From Reyranella sp. (GTDB lineage: Bacteria > Pseudomonadota > Alphaproteobacteria > Reyranellales > Reyranellaceae), in NCBI GenBank assembly GCA_030679805.1, contig JAUXST010000619.1, positions 1 through 10,119 of the forward strand: a DNA stretch of 10,119 nucleotides. The letters run 5' to 3'. Positions 1 to 6,960 of this stretch are shown here, one piece after another. The translations under genes and the position numbers were made by a program. Position 1 is the stretch's first letter. Every line of letters begins with the position of its first letter. The notes below the pieces were generated by a model. The model made no database searches, was not told the origin of the DNA, and worked only from the letters and a program-made list of their open reading frames with translations.

Positions 1-113
1 TTGGAATCAAAATAGCGGGCCAGATTATTATCAAACGGCCTGCCGCCCCATGAGCTGATTTTCTGATTTATGTTGTCAAGCTTTTCGAGCGACAACGCAT
101 AAACGCAGATGGC
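1..113. other. Low-GC segment at window start; possible mobile-element end or assembly junction
   Basis: These ~110 bases are about 45% GC, against well over 60% immediately to the right. The minus-strand reading frame of the binding protein stays open through them. However, the peptide it encodes (beginning AICVYALSLEK) does not resemble the SBP_bac_5 continuation expected after GTGPFQLT. The plus-strand frames contain several stops. I recognise no transposase and cannot define a terminal repeat from one end. An insertion-sequence end, a recombination scar or a chimeric contig end are all possible. Confidence 0.4.
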
Positions 114-779
114 GGTGAGCTGGAACGGGCCGGTGCCGACCGCGTTCTTCCAGTTGGTGGCACCGGCGTCGACCATTTCCTTTGCGTAGATCGGCGAGTA
201 GTAGCCCCAGCCGAAGCGGTAGTCCCATTCAGAGTGGAAATACTTCATGTAGAAGACGACCGTATGCTTGTCCGGTGTCTCGACTCTCTCGACGTGGTTG
301 AAGTAGCCCTTCTGCTGCTTGGGACTCGAGATCAGGCGGTTGAAACTGAAGGCCACGTCCTCCGACGTGAACTCGCGGCTCTTCATGACACCGGCCTTCT
401 CCGGGAACATCACGCCTTTGCGCAGCTTGATCTCGACCCGAAGCGGATTCTCCTTCCACTCCCAGCTCTCGGCCAGTTCGCCCTTGATCGCATCCTGCGG
501 CAGATAGCCATCGGCGACGAAAGCGTGCGGACCGCCGCGGCTCTTGGCCTTCGACAGATCGCCCTGGAAGAGCTGCTCGAGGTACTGGCCGGTGTCGTGA
601 TTCAGTTTCCAGTTCCAGTCGTTGGGATCGAACGACAGCGCCGACAGCGTCACGTAGACGGTGCCGATCTCGAGGGTCCCGCCGTACTGAGGCCTGTCGC
701 CGGACTGGGCAGCGGAGGGCGCCGCGCCAAGGACGAGAGACAACGCGGCACCAAGCAAAATACCACGCATGCGCTTCAT
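1..779 (-). CDS. ABC transporter substrate-binding protein, SBP_bac_5 (DppA/OppA-like) family, 3' truncated and probably disrupted
   Basis: This is the periplasmic solute receptor of a peptide/opine-type ABC importer. The ATG at 777-779 follows the strong Shine-Dalgarno AGGGAGGG, and 259 codons run open to the window edge. Residues 1-25 form a Sec signal peptide (MKRMRG, a hydrophobic stretch, then PSAAQ). The mature part shows family landmarks: YGGTLEIG (32-39), LAESWEW (102-108), EIKLRKGVMF (116-125), FTSEDVAFSFNRL (137-149) and NAVGTGPFQLT (212-222). Family members are usually 500-600 residues and continue with a DYVxG-like strand and an NPxYW motif. Here residues 223-259 look unrelated and lie in low-GC DNA, so a break near position 113 is likely. 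It is the last visible gene of the ligase-permease operon, 14 nt after the DppC-like gene. The family is certain; the disruption is inferred. Confidence 0.85.
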   Translation of the reverse strand, partial: MKRMRGILLGAALSLVLGAAPSAAQSGDRPQYGGTLEIGTVYVTLSALSFDPNDWNWKLNHDTGQYLEQLFQGDLSKAKSRGGPHAFVADGYLPQDAIKGELAESWEWKENPLRVEIKLRKGVMFPEKAGVMKSREFTSEDVAFSFNRLISSPKQQKGYFNHVERVETPDKHTVVFYMKYFHSEWDYRFGWGYYSPIYAKEMVDAGATNWKNAVGTGPFQLTAICVYALSLEKLDNINQKISSWGGRPFDNNLARYFDS

Positions 780-783
780 CGAA

Positions 784-791
784 CCCTCCCT
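784..791 (-). promoter_or_regulatory. Ribosome binding site of the binding-protein gene
   Basis: On the minus strand AGGGAGGG ends 4 nt before the ATG at 779, inside the 14-nt gap after the permease stop. It fixes the start of the binding protein at 779. It also allows independent, high-level initiation, as expected for a receptor made in excess of its permeases. Confidence 0.65.
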
Positions 792-793
792 GT

Positions 794-1690
794 TCAGCGG
801 CTGCCGCGCATGCGCGGATCGAGCAGATCGCGCAACGCATCGCCGAAGACGTTGATGGCATAGACGACAATGGTGATGCAGAGGCCCGGCGCCAACGCGA
901 GCCAGGGCGCCAGGTACATGAAGGAGCGACCCGAGCCCGACAGCATGCCGCCCCAGGTCGGCGCCGGCGGCGGCACACCTAACCCCAAGAAGGCAAGGCC
1001 CGATTCGGCCAGGATCACCGCGCCGACGCGGGTGGTGAACAGCACGATCACCGGCGCCATGACATTGGGCAGGATGTGCCGCCACAGTATCCGCGGCAGC
1101 GATGCGCCGGTCGATTGCGCGGCGTGGACATAGGCGTTCTCCCGCACAGACAGTACGGCGCCGCGGATGATGCGGCTGCCGCCGATGCCGTAAAGAAGAC
1201 CCAGGATGACGATCACCGGCCCCATGCCCGGCCCGACCACGGAGACGACCACGATCAGGATGATGAGGTCGGGGAAACTCATCCAGGCGTCGACGAATCG
1301 CTGCATCACCATGTCGAGCTTGCCGCCGAGATAGCCCGACACGATGCCGATGAAAACCGAGACCACGGTGGCCAGCGCCGCCGCCGACAGGCCGATGATG
1401 ACCGAGAGCTGGGCGCCGTAAAGGCAGCGCGAGAGCATGTCGCGGCCGAGATTGTCGGTGCCCAGCCAGAACTTCTCGCTGGGCGGCTTCAGCCGGTTGA
1501 GCGGGCTGATCTGGTTGTAGCCGTAGGGCGCCAGCACGTCGGCGAAGAGACCGCAGAACAGGAAGATGACGCAGATCACGAAACCAAAGGCGCCGAGCGG
1601 CTTGTCGCGGAACAGCCGACCCAGGAAATGCAAGGTGCCGGATGACGGTCTGCGCCGCGGCGCGCCGACGGTCTCGACGATGGCAACCAT
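794..1690 (-). CDS. ABC transporter permease, DppC/OppC-like
   Basis: Inner-membrane permease subunit (298 aa), partner of the DppB-like protein in a peptide/opine-type importer. An N-terminal cytoplasmic stretch is followed by a membrane segment (about 32-54), then the DppC signature FWLGTDNLGRDMLSR (74-88). The BPD_transp_1 core has about five further helices. The EAA loop that docks the ATPase lies at 185-214 (ENAYVHAAQSTGAS, then HILPN). SGLAFLGLGVPPPAPTWG (230-247) is the usual conserved stretch near the end. The start is the ATG at 1690, which shares its A with the upstream TGA (TGATG) and has GAGG 8 nt upstream. The frame can be extended further upstream, but that part is out of frame with, and inside, the neighbouring permease, so it is not real. 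The substrate cannot be read from the sequence. Confidence 0.93.
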   Translation of the reverse strand: MVAIVETVGAPRRRPSSGTLHFLGRLFRDKPLGAFGFVICVIFLFCGLFADVLAPYGYNQISPLNRLKPPSEKFWLGTDNLGRDMLSRCLYGAQLSVIIGLSAAALATVVSVFIGIVSGYLGGKLDMVMQRFVDAWMSFPDLIILIVVVSVVGPGMGPVIVILGLLYGIGGSRIIRGAVLSVRENAYVHAAQSTGASLPRILWRHILPNVMAPVIVLFTTRVGAVILAESGLAFLGLGVPPPAPTWGGMLSGSGRSFMYLAPWLALAPGLCITIVVYAINVFGDALRDLLDPRMRGSR

Positions 1691-2646
1691 CAGCGGTACC
1701 TCACCTTGGGATCGAGCAGCCCGTAACTGAGGTCGACCAGCAGATTGATGAACACGACGGCGACGCCGACGATCAGGAACACGCCGGTGATGATGGGATA
1801 ATCGCGCTGGCTGACGGCTTCCAGGAGCAGCAGCCCCATGCCGGGAATGACGAAAATCTGCTCCAGGATGACGGCGCCGCCGAACAGCACTGGCGCCTGC
1901 AAACCGACCAGGGTGACCACCGGGATCAGCGCGTTGCGCAACGCATGGCGCAGGATGGTGGTGCGCGTCGCCAGTCCCTTGGCGAGCGCGGTCCGGATGT
2001 AGTCCTGGCGCATCACCTCGAGCATCATGGTGCGCGTGAGGCGCATGACGACCGCGGAGAACGCTTTGCCCAGGATCAGCGCCGGGATGGCCATCTGGCC
2101 CATCTGCCGCAGCGGATCCTCGGTGAAGGGCGTCAACTTCACGTCCGGCGACCAGCCCCACCAGATCGCCGGAAAGACCATCACCAGGGTGCCGACCCAG
2201 AAGCCCGGCAGCGCCAGCGCCAGGATGGCGAAGGAGCGCGTGACGTAATCGCCGATCGTGTCCTGGGAAACCGCGGAATAGACGCCGATCGGGATGCCGA
2301 CGATCAGCGCCACGATCAGCGCCATCGCGCCGAGCTCGAAGGTGAGCGGCAGGCGGTGGAGGATGTCCTCCATGACCGAGGTGTTCTGCCACAGAGACTT
2401 GCCCAGGCTGCCTTCCAGCAGGATGGCGCCCAGCCAGCGGAAATACTGGGTGAAGACCGGCTGATCGAGGCCGAGCGCCTCTTCGAGTTGCTGGCGGCTT
2501 TTCTTGTCGGCGCCGATATCGTTGGTCGACAGCATGAGGTCGATCACGTCACCGGGGATCATCCGCACGGTGATGAACACGATCAGGCTGGCGAAGATCA
2601 AAGTCGGCACCAGCGCCAGCACTCGGCGGATGACATAGGCTTGCAT
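1690..2646 (-). CDS. ABC transporter permease, DppB/OppB-like
   Basis: Inner-membrane permease subunit (318 aa) forming the channel with the DppC-like protein. It opens with the family N-terminus MQAYVIRRVLALVPTLI, a transmembrane helix. IPGD at 30-33 follows, then a periplasmic loop with LGLDQP and GSLGKS (79-84). The BPD_transp_1 domain spans about 95-318. The EAA motif lies at about 213-243 (RQDYIRTALAKGLATRTTI, then HALRNALIP). FVIPGMGLLLLEAV (265-278) and the terminal LLVDLSYGLLDPKVRY are typical. Length is normal for the family. The ATG at 2646 overlaps the ligase stop codon as TGATG, with a perfect AGGAGG 9 nt upstream inside the ligase gene. It is therefore co-transcribed and probably translationally coupled. 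No ATPase gene is visible nearby. Confidence 0.94.
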   Translation of the reverse strand: MQAYVIRRVLALVPTLIFASLIVFITVRMIPGDVIDLMLSTNDIGADKKSRQQLEEALGLDQPVFTQYFRWLGAILLEGSLGKSLWQNTSVMEDILHRLPLTFELGAMALIVALIVGIPIGVYSAVSQDTIGDYVTRSFAILALALPGFWVGTLVMVFPAIWWGWSPDVKLTPFTEDPLRQMGQMAIPALILGKAFSAVVMRLTRTMMLEVMRQDYIRTALAKGLATRTTILRHALRNALIPVVTLVGLQAPVLFGGAVILEQIFVIPGMGLLLLEAVSQRDYPIITGVFLIVGVAVVFINLLVDLSYGLLDPKVRYR

Positions 2647-4460
2647 CAGGCGCTTCCTCCTGCAACGACCACCTGCGGGTCGACGGGCTCGGCATAGAGA
2701 CGCGCCACGTCGGCCGCGCGTCGTTCGAGTACGCGCCGGCCGTTGATCGACCGCTTATCGGTCACCTCGCCCGTCGCCGGCGACGGCGGCTCGTCGAGCG
2801 GCAGCAATCCCATCATCCGCGTGCTCGACCCACCCGGCCGCCCGTTGAAGGCACCGAGCAGGCGCGCCAGCGCCGGCCGCCAGACGTCGGGGCCGCCCGC
2901 CTCGGCGCAGGCCGTCGCGTCGAGCCAGACCAGCGCACCGAGCCACGGCCGGTCGGGGGCGGCGATCACGAGATCGCGCACATAGGGCCGGAGCGCATCG
3001 ATCAGCTGCGTGCGCAAGGTGGTGGCGCGCACCCAGGTGCCCGACGCGAGCTTGAATTCCTCGGCGAGGCGGCCGGCGAAGACGATGCCCGCTTCGGGCT
3101 TGTCTTCATCGACCCAGCGCGCGGCATCGCCGGTCTTGAAGAAGCCATCCTCGTCGAACGCCTGGGCGTTGGCCTCGGGATCCTTGTAGTAGCCCGGCAT
3201 GACGTTCGGGCCTTTGACGCGGAGTTCATAGCGGTCGCCCGCCGGCACCAGCTTGGCGATCATGCCGGGCTGCGGCAGCCCGAGCAGGCCGGCGCGGTCG
3301 ACGTTCCAGTAGACCATCAAGCCGGTGCTGGCGGTCTCCGTCATGCCCCAGCCGCAGCCGAACGGCAGGCGTTCGCCCAGTTGCTCCGTGGCGACGCTCT
3401 GCAGCCGGTCGAAGCTCTCCTGCGGCAGGAGCGCGCCGCCATAGCCGAGGCCACGCATGTTCTTGAAGAACTTTGCCCGCAGGTCAGCGTCACGTTCCAG
3501 CGCCTCGAGCAGCATCGGATAAGCGGCCGGGACAGTGCCGAAGCTGGACGGCGACAGCTCGCGCAGATTCTCGAGTGTCTCCTGGAAACGGCCAGGGATG
3601 GGCCGGCCGCCGTCTATATAAAGCGAGCCCGCGATGCGAATGATGCTGTTGAGATTGGCATTGCCGCCCCAGGTGTGATGCCACGGCAGCCAGTCGAGCG
3701 AGACGGCGATGCGCTGGTCGTCGAGCGGCTCGCCAACCATGCGGATCATTTCCGCGCCCGCCGCGAGATTGCCGTGCGTGTTCAGCACGCCCTTCGACAG
3801 GCCAGTCGACCCCGAGGTGAACAGGATCTTGGCTGGCGTGTCGGCATCGATATGGAGCCGCCGCTCGGCAACCGACGCGTCGATCGAACAGGCCGCCAGG
3901 GCCCTGAAGGCGATGCCGCGTTTGCCGCCAGCGGTGACGGCGCGTGCGCCGCGGGCTTCAGCGCGATCGAGCGCGGCGCCATAGGCATCGGAGTCCTGGG
4001 CGAACACCAGGCCTGGCTCGACGATATCGAGCGCATGGTCGAATCGCGTGAAGTCGCCAGACAGGGCGTAGTTGGGCGATATCGGCGCCACCAGCACGCC
4101 AGCACGCAGCGCGCCGAACAGGAAGAGCGCGTTCTCGAGACTGTTGTCCGACAGGATCGCCACCGGCCGGCTGGCCGAGCCAAAACCCTGGGCGATCAGC
4201 CACGAGGCCACGGCGCCGGTCCGCGCCCACGCCTCGGCGTAGGTCAGGCGCTGCCAGCCCCGGCCCGGACCGCGGCGCTCGGCAAGGAAGGTGACATTGG
4301 GCCGGCGTTGGGCAGCATGCTGCAATTGGTCGATGACCAGCGGCAATTCCGCAGGAAGCGCCCGGCCGGCCGAGAGTATGAGCGTGCCCTCGGGCCGTCG
4401 CTCGACGGAAACCGCCGGCTTGGGCCGATTGAGCGCACGCATGGGGGCCACATGGCTCAC
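2646..4460 (-). CDS. Feruloyl-CoA-synthase-like AMP-dependent acyl-CoA ligase
   Basis: ANL-superfamily enzyme (604 aa) expected to adenylate a carboxylic acid with ATP and transfer it to CoA; the acid is probably aromatic or phenylpropanoid. The phosphate-binding A3 motif FTSGSTGLSKG is at 214-224, the A5 motif GWGMTETAS at 370-378, and TGD at 443-445. The A8 hinge has the feruloyl-CoA-synthase form GRLAEEFKLASGTWV (463-477) instead of the usual GRxKExIK. The C-terminal catalytic lysine is K569, in GEVTDKRSING, again the family's variant of PxTxxGK. All key residues are present. I chose the GTG start at 4460 because AGGGAGGG lies about 10 nt upstream. The in-frame ATG at 4442 has no ribosome binding site. 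It is the first gene of the operon with the two permeases. The subfamily is well supported; the actual acid is unknown. Confidence 0.88.
   Translation of the reverse strand: MSHVAPMRALNRPKPAVSVERRPEGTLILSAGRALPAELPLVIDQLQHAAQRRPNVTFLAERRGPGRGWQRLTYAEAWARTGAVASWLIAQGFGSASRPVAILSDNSLENALFLFGALRAGVLVAPISPNYALSGDFTRFDHALDIVEPGLVFAQDSDAYGAALDRAEARGARAVTAGGKRGIAFRALAACSIDASVAERRLHIDADTPAKILFTSGSTGLSKGVLNTHGNLAAGAEMIRMVGEPLDDQRIAVSLDWLPWHHTWGGNANLNSIIRIAGSLYIDGGRPIPGRFQETLENLRELSPSSFGTVPAAYPMLLEALERDADLRAKFFKNMRGLGYGGALLPQESFDRLQSVATEQLGERLPFGCGWGMTETASTGLMVYWNVDRAGLLGLPQPGMIAKLVPAGDRYELRVKGPNVMPGYYKDPEANAQAFDEDGFFKTGDAARWVDEDKPEAGIVFAGRLAEEFKLASGTWVRATTLRTQLIDALRPYVRDLVIAAPDRPWLGALVWLDATACAEAGGPDVWRPALARLLGAFNGRPGGSSTRMMGLLPLDEPPSPATGEVTDKRSINGRRVLERRAADVARLYAEPVDPQVVVAGGSA
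2656..2661 (-). promoter_or_regulatory. Perfect Shine-Dalgarno AGGAGG for the DppB-like permease
   Basis: AGGAGG on the minus strand lies inside the last codons of the ligase gene, 9 nt before the permease ATG. With the TGATG overlap it supports the start at 2646 and efficient re-initiation after the ligase stop. Confidence 0.65.
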
Positions 4461-4649
4461 CCGGTCTGTCCCTCCCTGAGACGTCTCTTATCGCCCGTTC
4501 GTCCGGACGCTGTTGTTGGCGGCAGGCTGCCGGCAATGCAGGCGGACTGTCAATCGCGGTCGATCAAACCCTGATCTTCACCTTTCGACAGCCCGGGCGC
4601 CGACGATGCTATGGTCTTTTCCGCCATCGATGCGAATGAAAGGCCGACC
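4461..4649. promoter_or_regulatory. Divergent control region with two short palindromes
   Basis: This 189-bp gap separates the divergent starts of the ligase/transporter operon and the phospho-lyase/kinase operon, so it must hold both promoters. It contains a perfect 10-bp palindrome CGTCCGGACG (4500-4509) and a 13-bp one CGGCAGGCTGCCG (4520-4532), with centres about 21-22 bp (two helical turns) apart. A minus-strand TTGACA lies at 4554-4549, but no convincing -10 sits 16-18 nt downstream. No regulator gene is adjacent. Operator function is inferred; palindromes this short are common in GC-rich DNA. Confidence 0.4.
4585..4615 (+). promoter_or_regulatory. Candidate promoter of the phospho-lyase/kinase pair
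   Basis: TCGACA (4585-4590, 5/6 to the -35 consensus) is followed after 19 nt by TATGGT (4610-4615) within GCTATGGT, a -10 form often seen in alphaproteobacteria. Transcription would start near 4622, before the ATG at 4650. The spacer is slightly long. Confidence 0.35.
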
Positions 4650-5948
4650 ATGAGTTCAGCGACACTTGCCGCCCGCCGCGACCGGGCATTGGGGGCGGGC
4701 GCCCCGCTGTTCTACAACGAGCCATTGCACATCGTCCGGGGCGAGGGCGTCTACCTGTTCGATGCCGACGGCCGCCGCTACATCGACATGTACAACAACG
4801 TGCCCTGTGTCGGTCACGCCAACCCTCATGTCGTCGAGGCGATGGCCCGACAGCAGGGGACGCTCAACGTTCACAGCCGCTATCTACACGAAGGCATCGT
4901 TGCCTTCGCCGAGCGCCTGGCAGGTCTCCATCATGCGCCAAATGGGGGGCCTGCGATCGAGAGCGTCGTGTTCAGCTGCTCCGGGACCGAAGCCAACGAG
5001 GTTGCCCTGCGCATGGCACGCCTGGCGACCGGAAAAACCGGCATCGTCTGCACCAACGCGACGTATCACGGCAACAGCGAGGCGATCGGCAAGCTGACGC
5101 GGATCGGCGACATTCGGAACGCCACCGGCGACGTGCGCGCCATCCCCTTTCCCGAGATGCTCCGCCCCCTGGTGCCCAGCGCCAGCGAAGCCGAACTCGC
5201 GGAGGCCTATCTCGATCGCCTGCGCGGGGCGATCCGGAGCCTTGAGGAAGACGGTGTCGGCTTCGCAGGGTTGATCGTGTGCTCGATCTTCGCCAACGAG
5301 GGATTGCCCGACGTGCCGCGAGGATTCATGACCCGCGCCGCGGAGATCGTGCGCGCCGCCGGCGGCCTGGTGATCGCCGACGAGGTCCAGGCCGGCTACT
5401 GCCGCACCGGACGCTGGTGGGGCTACGAGGTCACTGGATTCGCACCCGACATCGTCGTGACCGGCAAACCGATGGGCAACGGGCTGCCGTTGGCGGCAAC
5501 CGCCGCGAGCCGGTCGTTGGTCGAGGGATTCCGCGCCGGAACGCGCTATTTCAACACCTTCGCATCAAGCCCGTTACAGGCGGCGGTGGGCATGGCCGTG
5601 CTCGACGTCATCGAGCGCGACGGCCTGCGGGAGAATGTTGCCACCGTGGGCGCGGCTCTGAAGACGGCGCTGGGTGAGCGCAAAGCGCGCTTCGCATCGA
5701 TCGCCGATGTGCGGGGCCAGGGGCTTTTTGTCGGCGTCGAGATGGCCAAGGCCGATGCCGCCCGGACACCCGATCCGGACCGGGCGATCGACGTCATCAA
5801 CCGGCTCAAGGACAGGGGCTTCCTCACGAGCAATGCCGGCGCCTACAGGAACGTCGTGAAGATCCGGCCGCCGCTGATCTTCGCGCAGCGCCATGCCGAC
5901 GAATTCCTCACCGCCTTCGACGCAACGATGGCCAAGCTCGATGGATAA
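4650..5948 (+). CDS. Class III PLP enzyme, ethanolamine-phosphate/phosphohydroxylysine phospho-lyase-like (or aminotransferase)
   Basis: Fold-type I PLP enzyme of aminotransferase class III (432 aa). Cofactor sites are complete: phosphate-binding SGTEANE (111-117), ring-stacking YHG (Y139-H140), D244/Q247 in IADEVQAGYCRTG, and Schiff-base Lys273 in TGKPMGNG. From memory of the mammalian phospho-lyases ETNPPL and PHYKPL, several stretches match closely: YNNVxxVGHxxPxVV, LNxxSRxLHxxIV, DIVxxGKPMGNG, YFNTF, an RTP triplet and NVxKIRPP. That points to removing ammonia and phosphate from a phosphorylated amino alcohol rather than to transamination. This is inference, since the two activities are not separable by eye. 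The start is the ATG at 4650, with AAAGG about 8 nt upstream. The ATG at 4611 lies in the candidate -10 and is less likely. It overlaps the kinase gene by 8 nt. Confidence 0.85.
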   Translation: MSSATLAARRDRALGAGAPLFYNEPLHIVRGEGVYLFDADGRRYIDMYNNVPCVGHANPHVVEAMARQQGTLNVHSRYLHEGIVAFAERLAGLHHAPNGGPAIESVVFSCSGTEANEVALRMARLATGKTGIVCTNATYHGNSEAIGKLTRIGDIRNATGDVRAIPFPEMLRPLVPSASEAELAEAYLDRLRGAIRSLEEDGVGFAGLIVCSIFANEGLPDVPRGFMTRAAEIVRAAGGLVIADEVQAGYCRTGRWWGYEVTGFAPDIVVTGKPMGNGLPLAATAASRSLVEGFRAGTRYFNTFASSPLQAAVGMAVLDVIERDGLRENVATVGAALKTALGERKARFASIADVRGQGLFVGVEMAKADAARTPDPDRAIDVINRLKDRGFLTSNAGAYRNVVKIRPPLIFAQRHADEFLTAFDATMAKLDG

Positions 5949-6945
5949 GGCGGCAATCGATCGGACATTCACACCCGCTGCTCGCGCCGCCCTAGACTCC
6001 TTCCCGGTCGATGTCGGCGATCTCACGCCGGTTTCAATGACCGAGAATGTCACGTTCAAGGTTACCGACCGGCACGATGGCAGCGCCTATGTGCTGCGCC
6101 TGCACCGGCCGGGCTATCACACTCTCGCAGAGCTCGACTCCGAGCACGCGTGGATCCGCGCCCTGGACGACGCCGGCGTCGAGGTGCCGAAGCCCGTGGC
6201 CGCGCGCGACGGCCGGAACTATGTCCCGGTGACGATTGCAGCCACCGGCGAGCAGCGCTTCGCCGGCATGGCGCGCTGGACCGAAGGCCGCCTGCTCTCC
6301 GACGTCCTGGCCGAAACCAGCGACCACAGGGTGGTCGAGAACTACTTTGCCCAGCTCGGCGCCATCACCGCCTCGATGCACAATCAGGCGAGCGCCTGGC
6401 AGCCGCCGCCGCCCTTCAGGCGCCACGCGCTCGACAACGACGGCCTCATGGGCGACACGCCCCACTGGGGGCCGTTCTGGGAGCACGGGTCGCTATCGGT
6501 CGCCGAACGCGGCCTGCTTCTCGATACCCGCGGGCGGATGCACGAGAGGCTGACGCGTCTCCGTCGGGATCCGTCCGGCTACAGCCTGATTCATGCCGAC
6601 ATGCATCCCGGCAACATCCTGGTCGAGGGTGACCGGCTGACCGTCATCGACTTCGACGACGCCGGCTTCGGCTGGCATCAGTACGACATCGCCGTCGTCC
6701 TCACATACTGGCAGAGCAAGCCGAACGCGACCGAGATCGAGCGCGCCTTCCTCGGCGGCTATTGCGCCGCCCGGCAGGTGTCCGACGAGGCGCTGGCGTC
6801 GATCCCGATGTTCCGGCTGATCCGGGGGATGGCGACGATCGGCTGGTTCCACCAACGACCCGAACTCACGCCGCCCGCTGTATTCGAAGAAAGGAAGGCA
6901 TGGGTGCTCGAACAATGCGCCGCCCTTCGGCACGATAAACCGTGA
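5941..6945 (+). CDS. APH/COG2334-type small-molecule kinase (hydroxylysine kinase/SrkA/homoserine kinase II-like)
   Basis: Protein-kinase-fold phosphotransferase of 334 aa, the usual length for the family. The N-lobe has TENVTFKV (34-41) and VLRLHRPGYH (51-60), with a likely helix-C glutamate E68. Brenner's catalytic motif HADMHPGN (218-225) gives catalytic D220 and metal ligand N225. DFDD (237-240) supplies the second metal ligand D237. GWHQYDIAV and a helical C-terminal lobe (LGGY, FRLIRGMATIGWF) are typical. The ATG at 5941 lies 8 nt inside the PLP-enzyme gene, so the two are co-translated. COG2334 holds hydroxylysine kinase, homoserine kinase II and the Ser/Thr kinase SrkA. Beside a phospho-lyase-like enzyme, an amino-alcohol substrate is the best inference. 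An antibiotic-resistance role is unlikely. It ends 15 bp from the convergent SGNH gene. Confidence 0.88.
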   Translation: MDKAAIDRTFTPAARAALDSFPVDVGDLTPVSMTENVTFKVTDRHDGSAYVLRLHRPGYHTLAELDSEHAWIRALDDAGVEVPKPVAARDGRNYVPVTIAATGEQRFAGMARWTEGRLLSDVLAETSDHRVVENYFAQLGAITASMHNQASAWQPPPPFRRHALDNDGLMGDTPHWGPFWEHGSLSVAERGLLLDTRGRMHERLTRLRRDPSGYSLIHADMHPGNILVEGDRLTVIDFDDAGFGWHQYDIAVVLTYWQSKPNATEIERAFLGGYCAARQVSDEALASIPMFRLIRGMATIGWFHQRPELTPPAVFEERKAWVLEQCAALRHDKP

Positions 6946-6960
6946 GCGCGCCCGCGCAGC

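Noticed and set aside
794..2392. 532-codon minus-strand frame as one long permease
   Set aside because: Only the part from 1690 onward is the DppC-like permease. The upstream part is a Gly/Arg/Ala-rich out-of-frame reading of the DppB-like gene.
1642..2697. 351-codon plus-strand open frame opposite the DppB-like permease
   Set aside because: Rich in Asp/His/Gln/Arg, as expected for the antisense of a membrane protein gene; no motif and no plausible start signal.
3381..4574. 397-codon plus-strand open frame opposite the ligase gene
   Set aside because: Antisense shadow of a well-conserved gene in GC-rich DNA; the composition is biased to Arg/Gly/Ala and no domain is recognisable.
5941..6945. 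Aminoglycoside phosphotransferase (antibiotic resistance) reading of the kinase
   Set aside because: The APH fold is shared, but the sequence features are those of COG2334 metabolic kinases, and the gene overlaps a metabolic PLP-enzyme gene.
6946..6960. Bidirectional terminator in the gap between the kinase and SGNH genes
   Set aside because: Only 15 bp separate the convergent stops, with no convincing stem flanked by T-runs.
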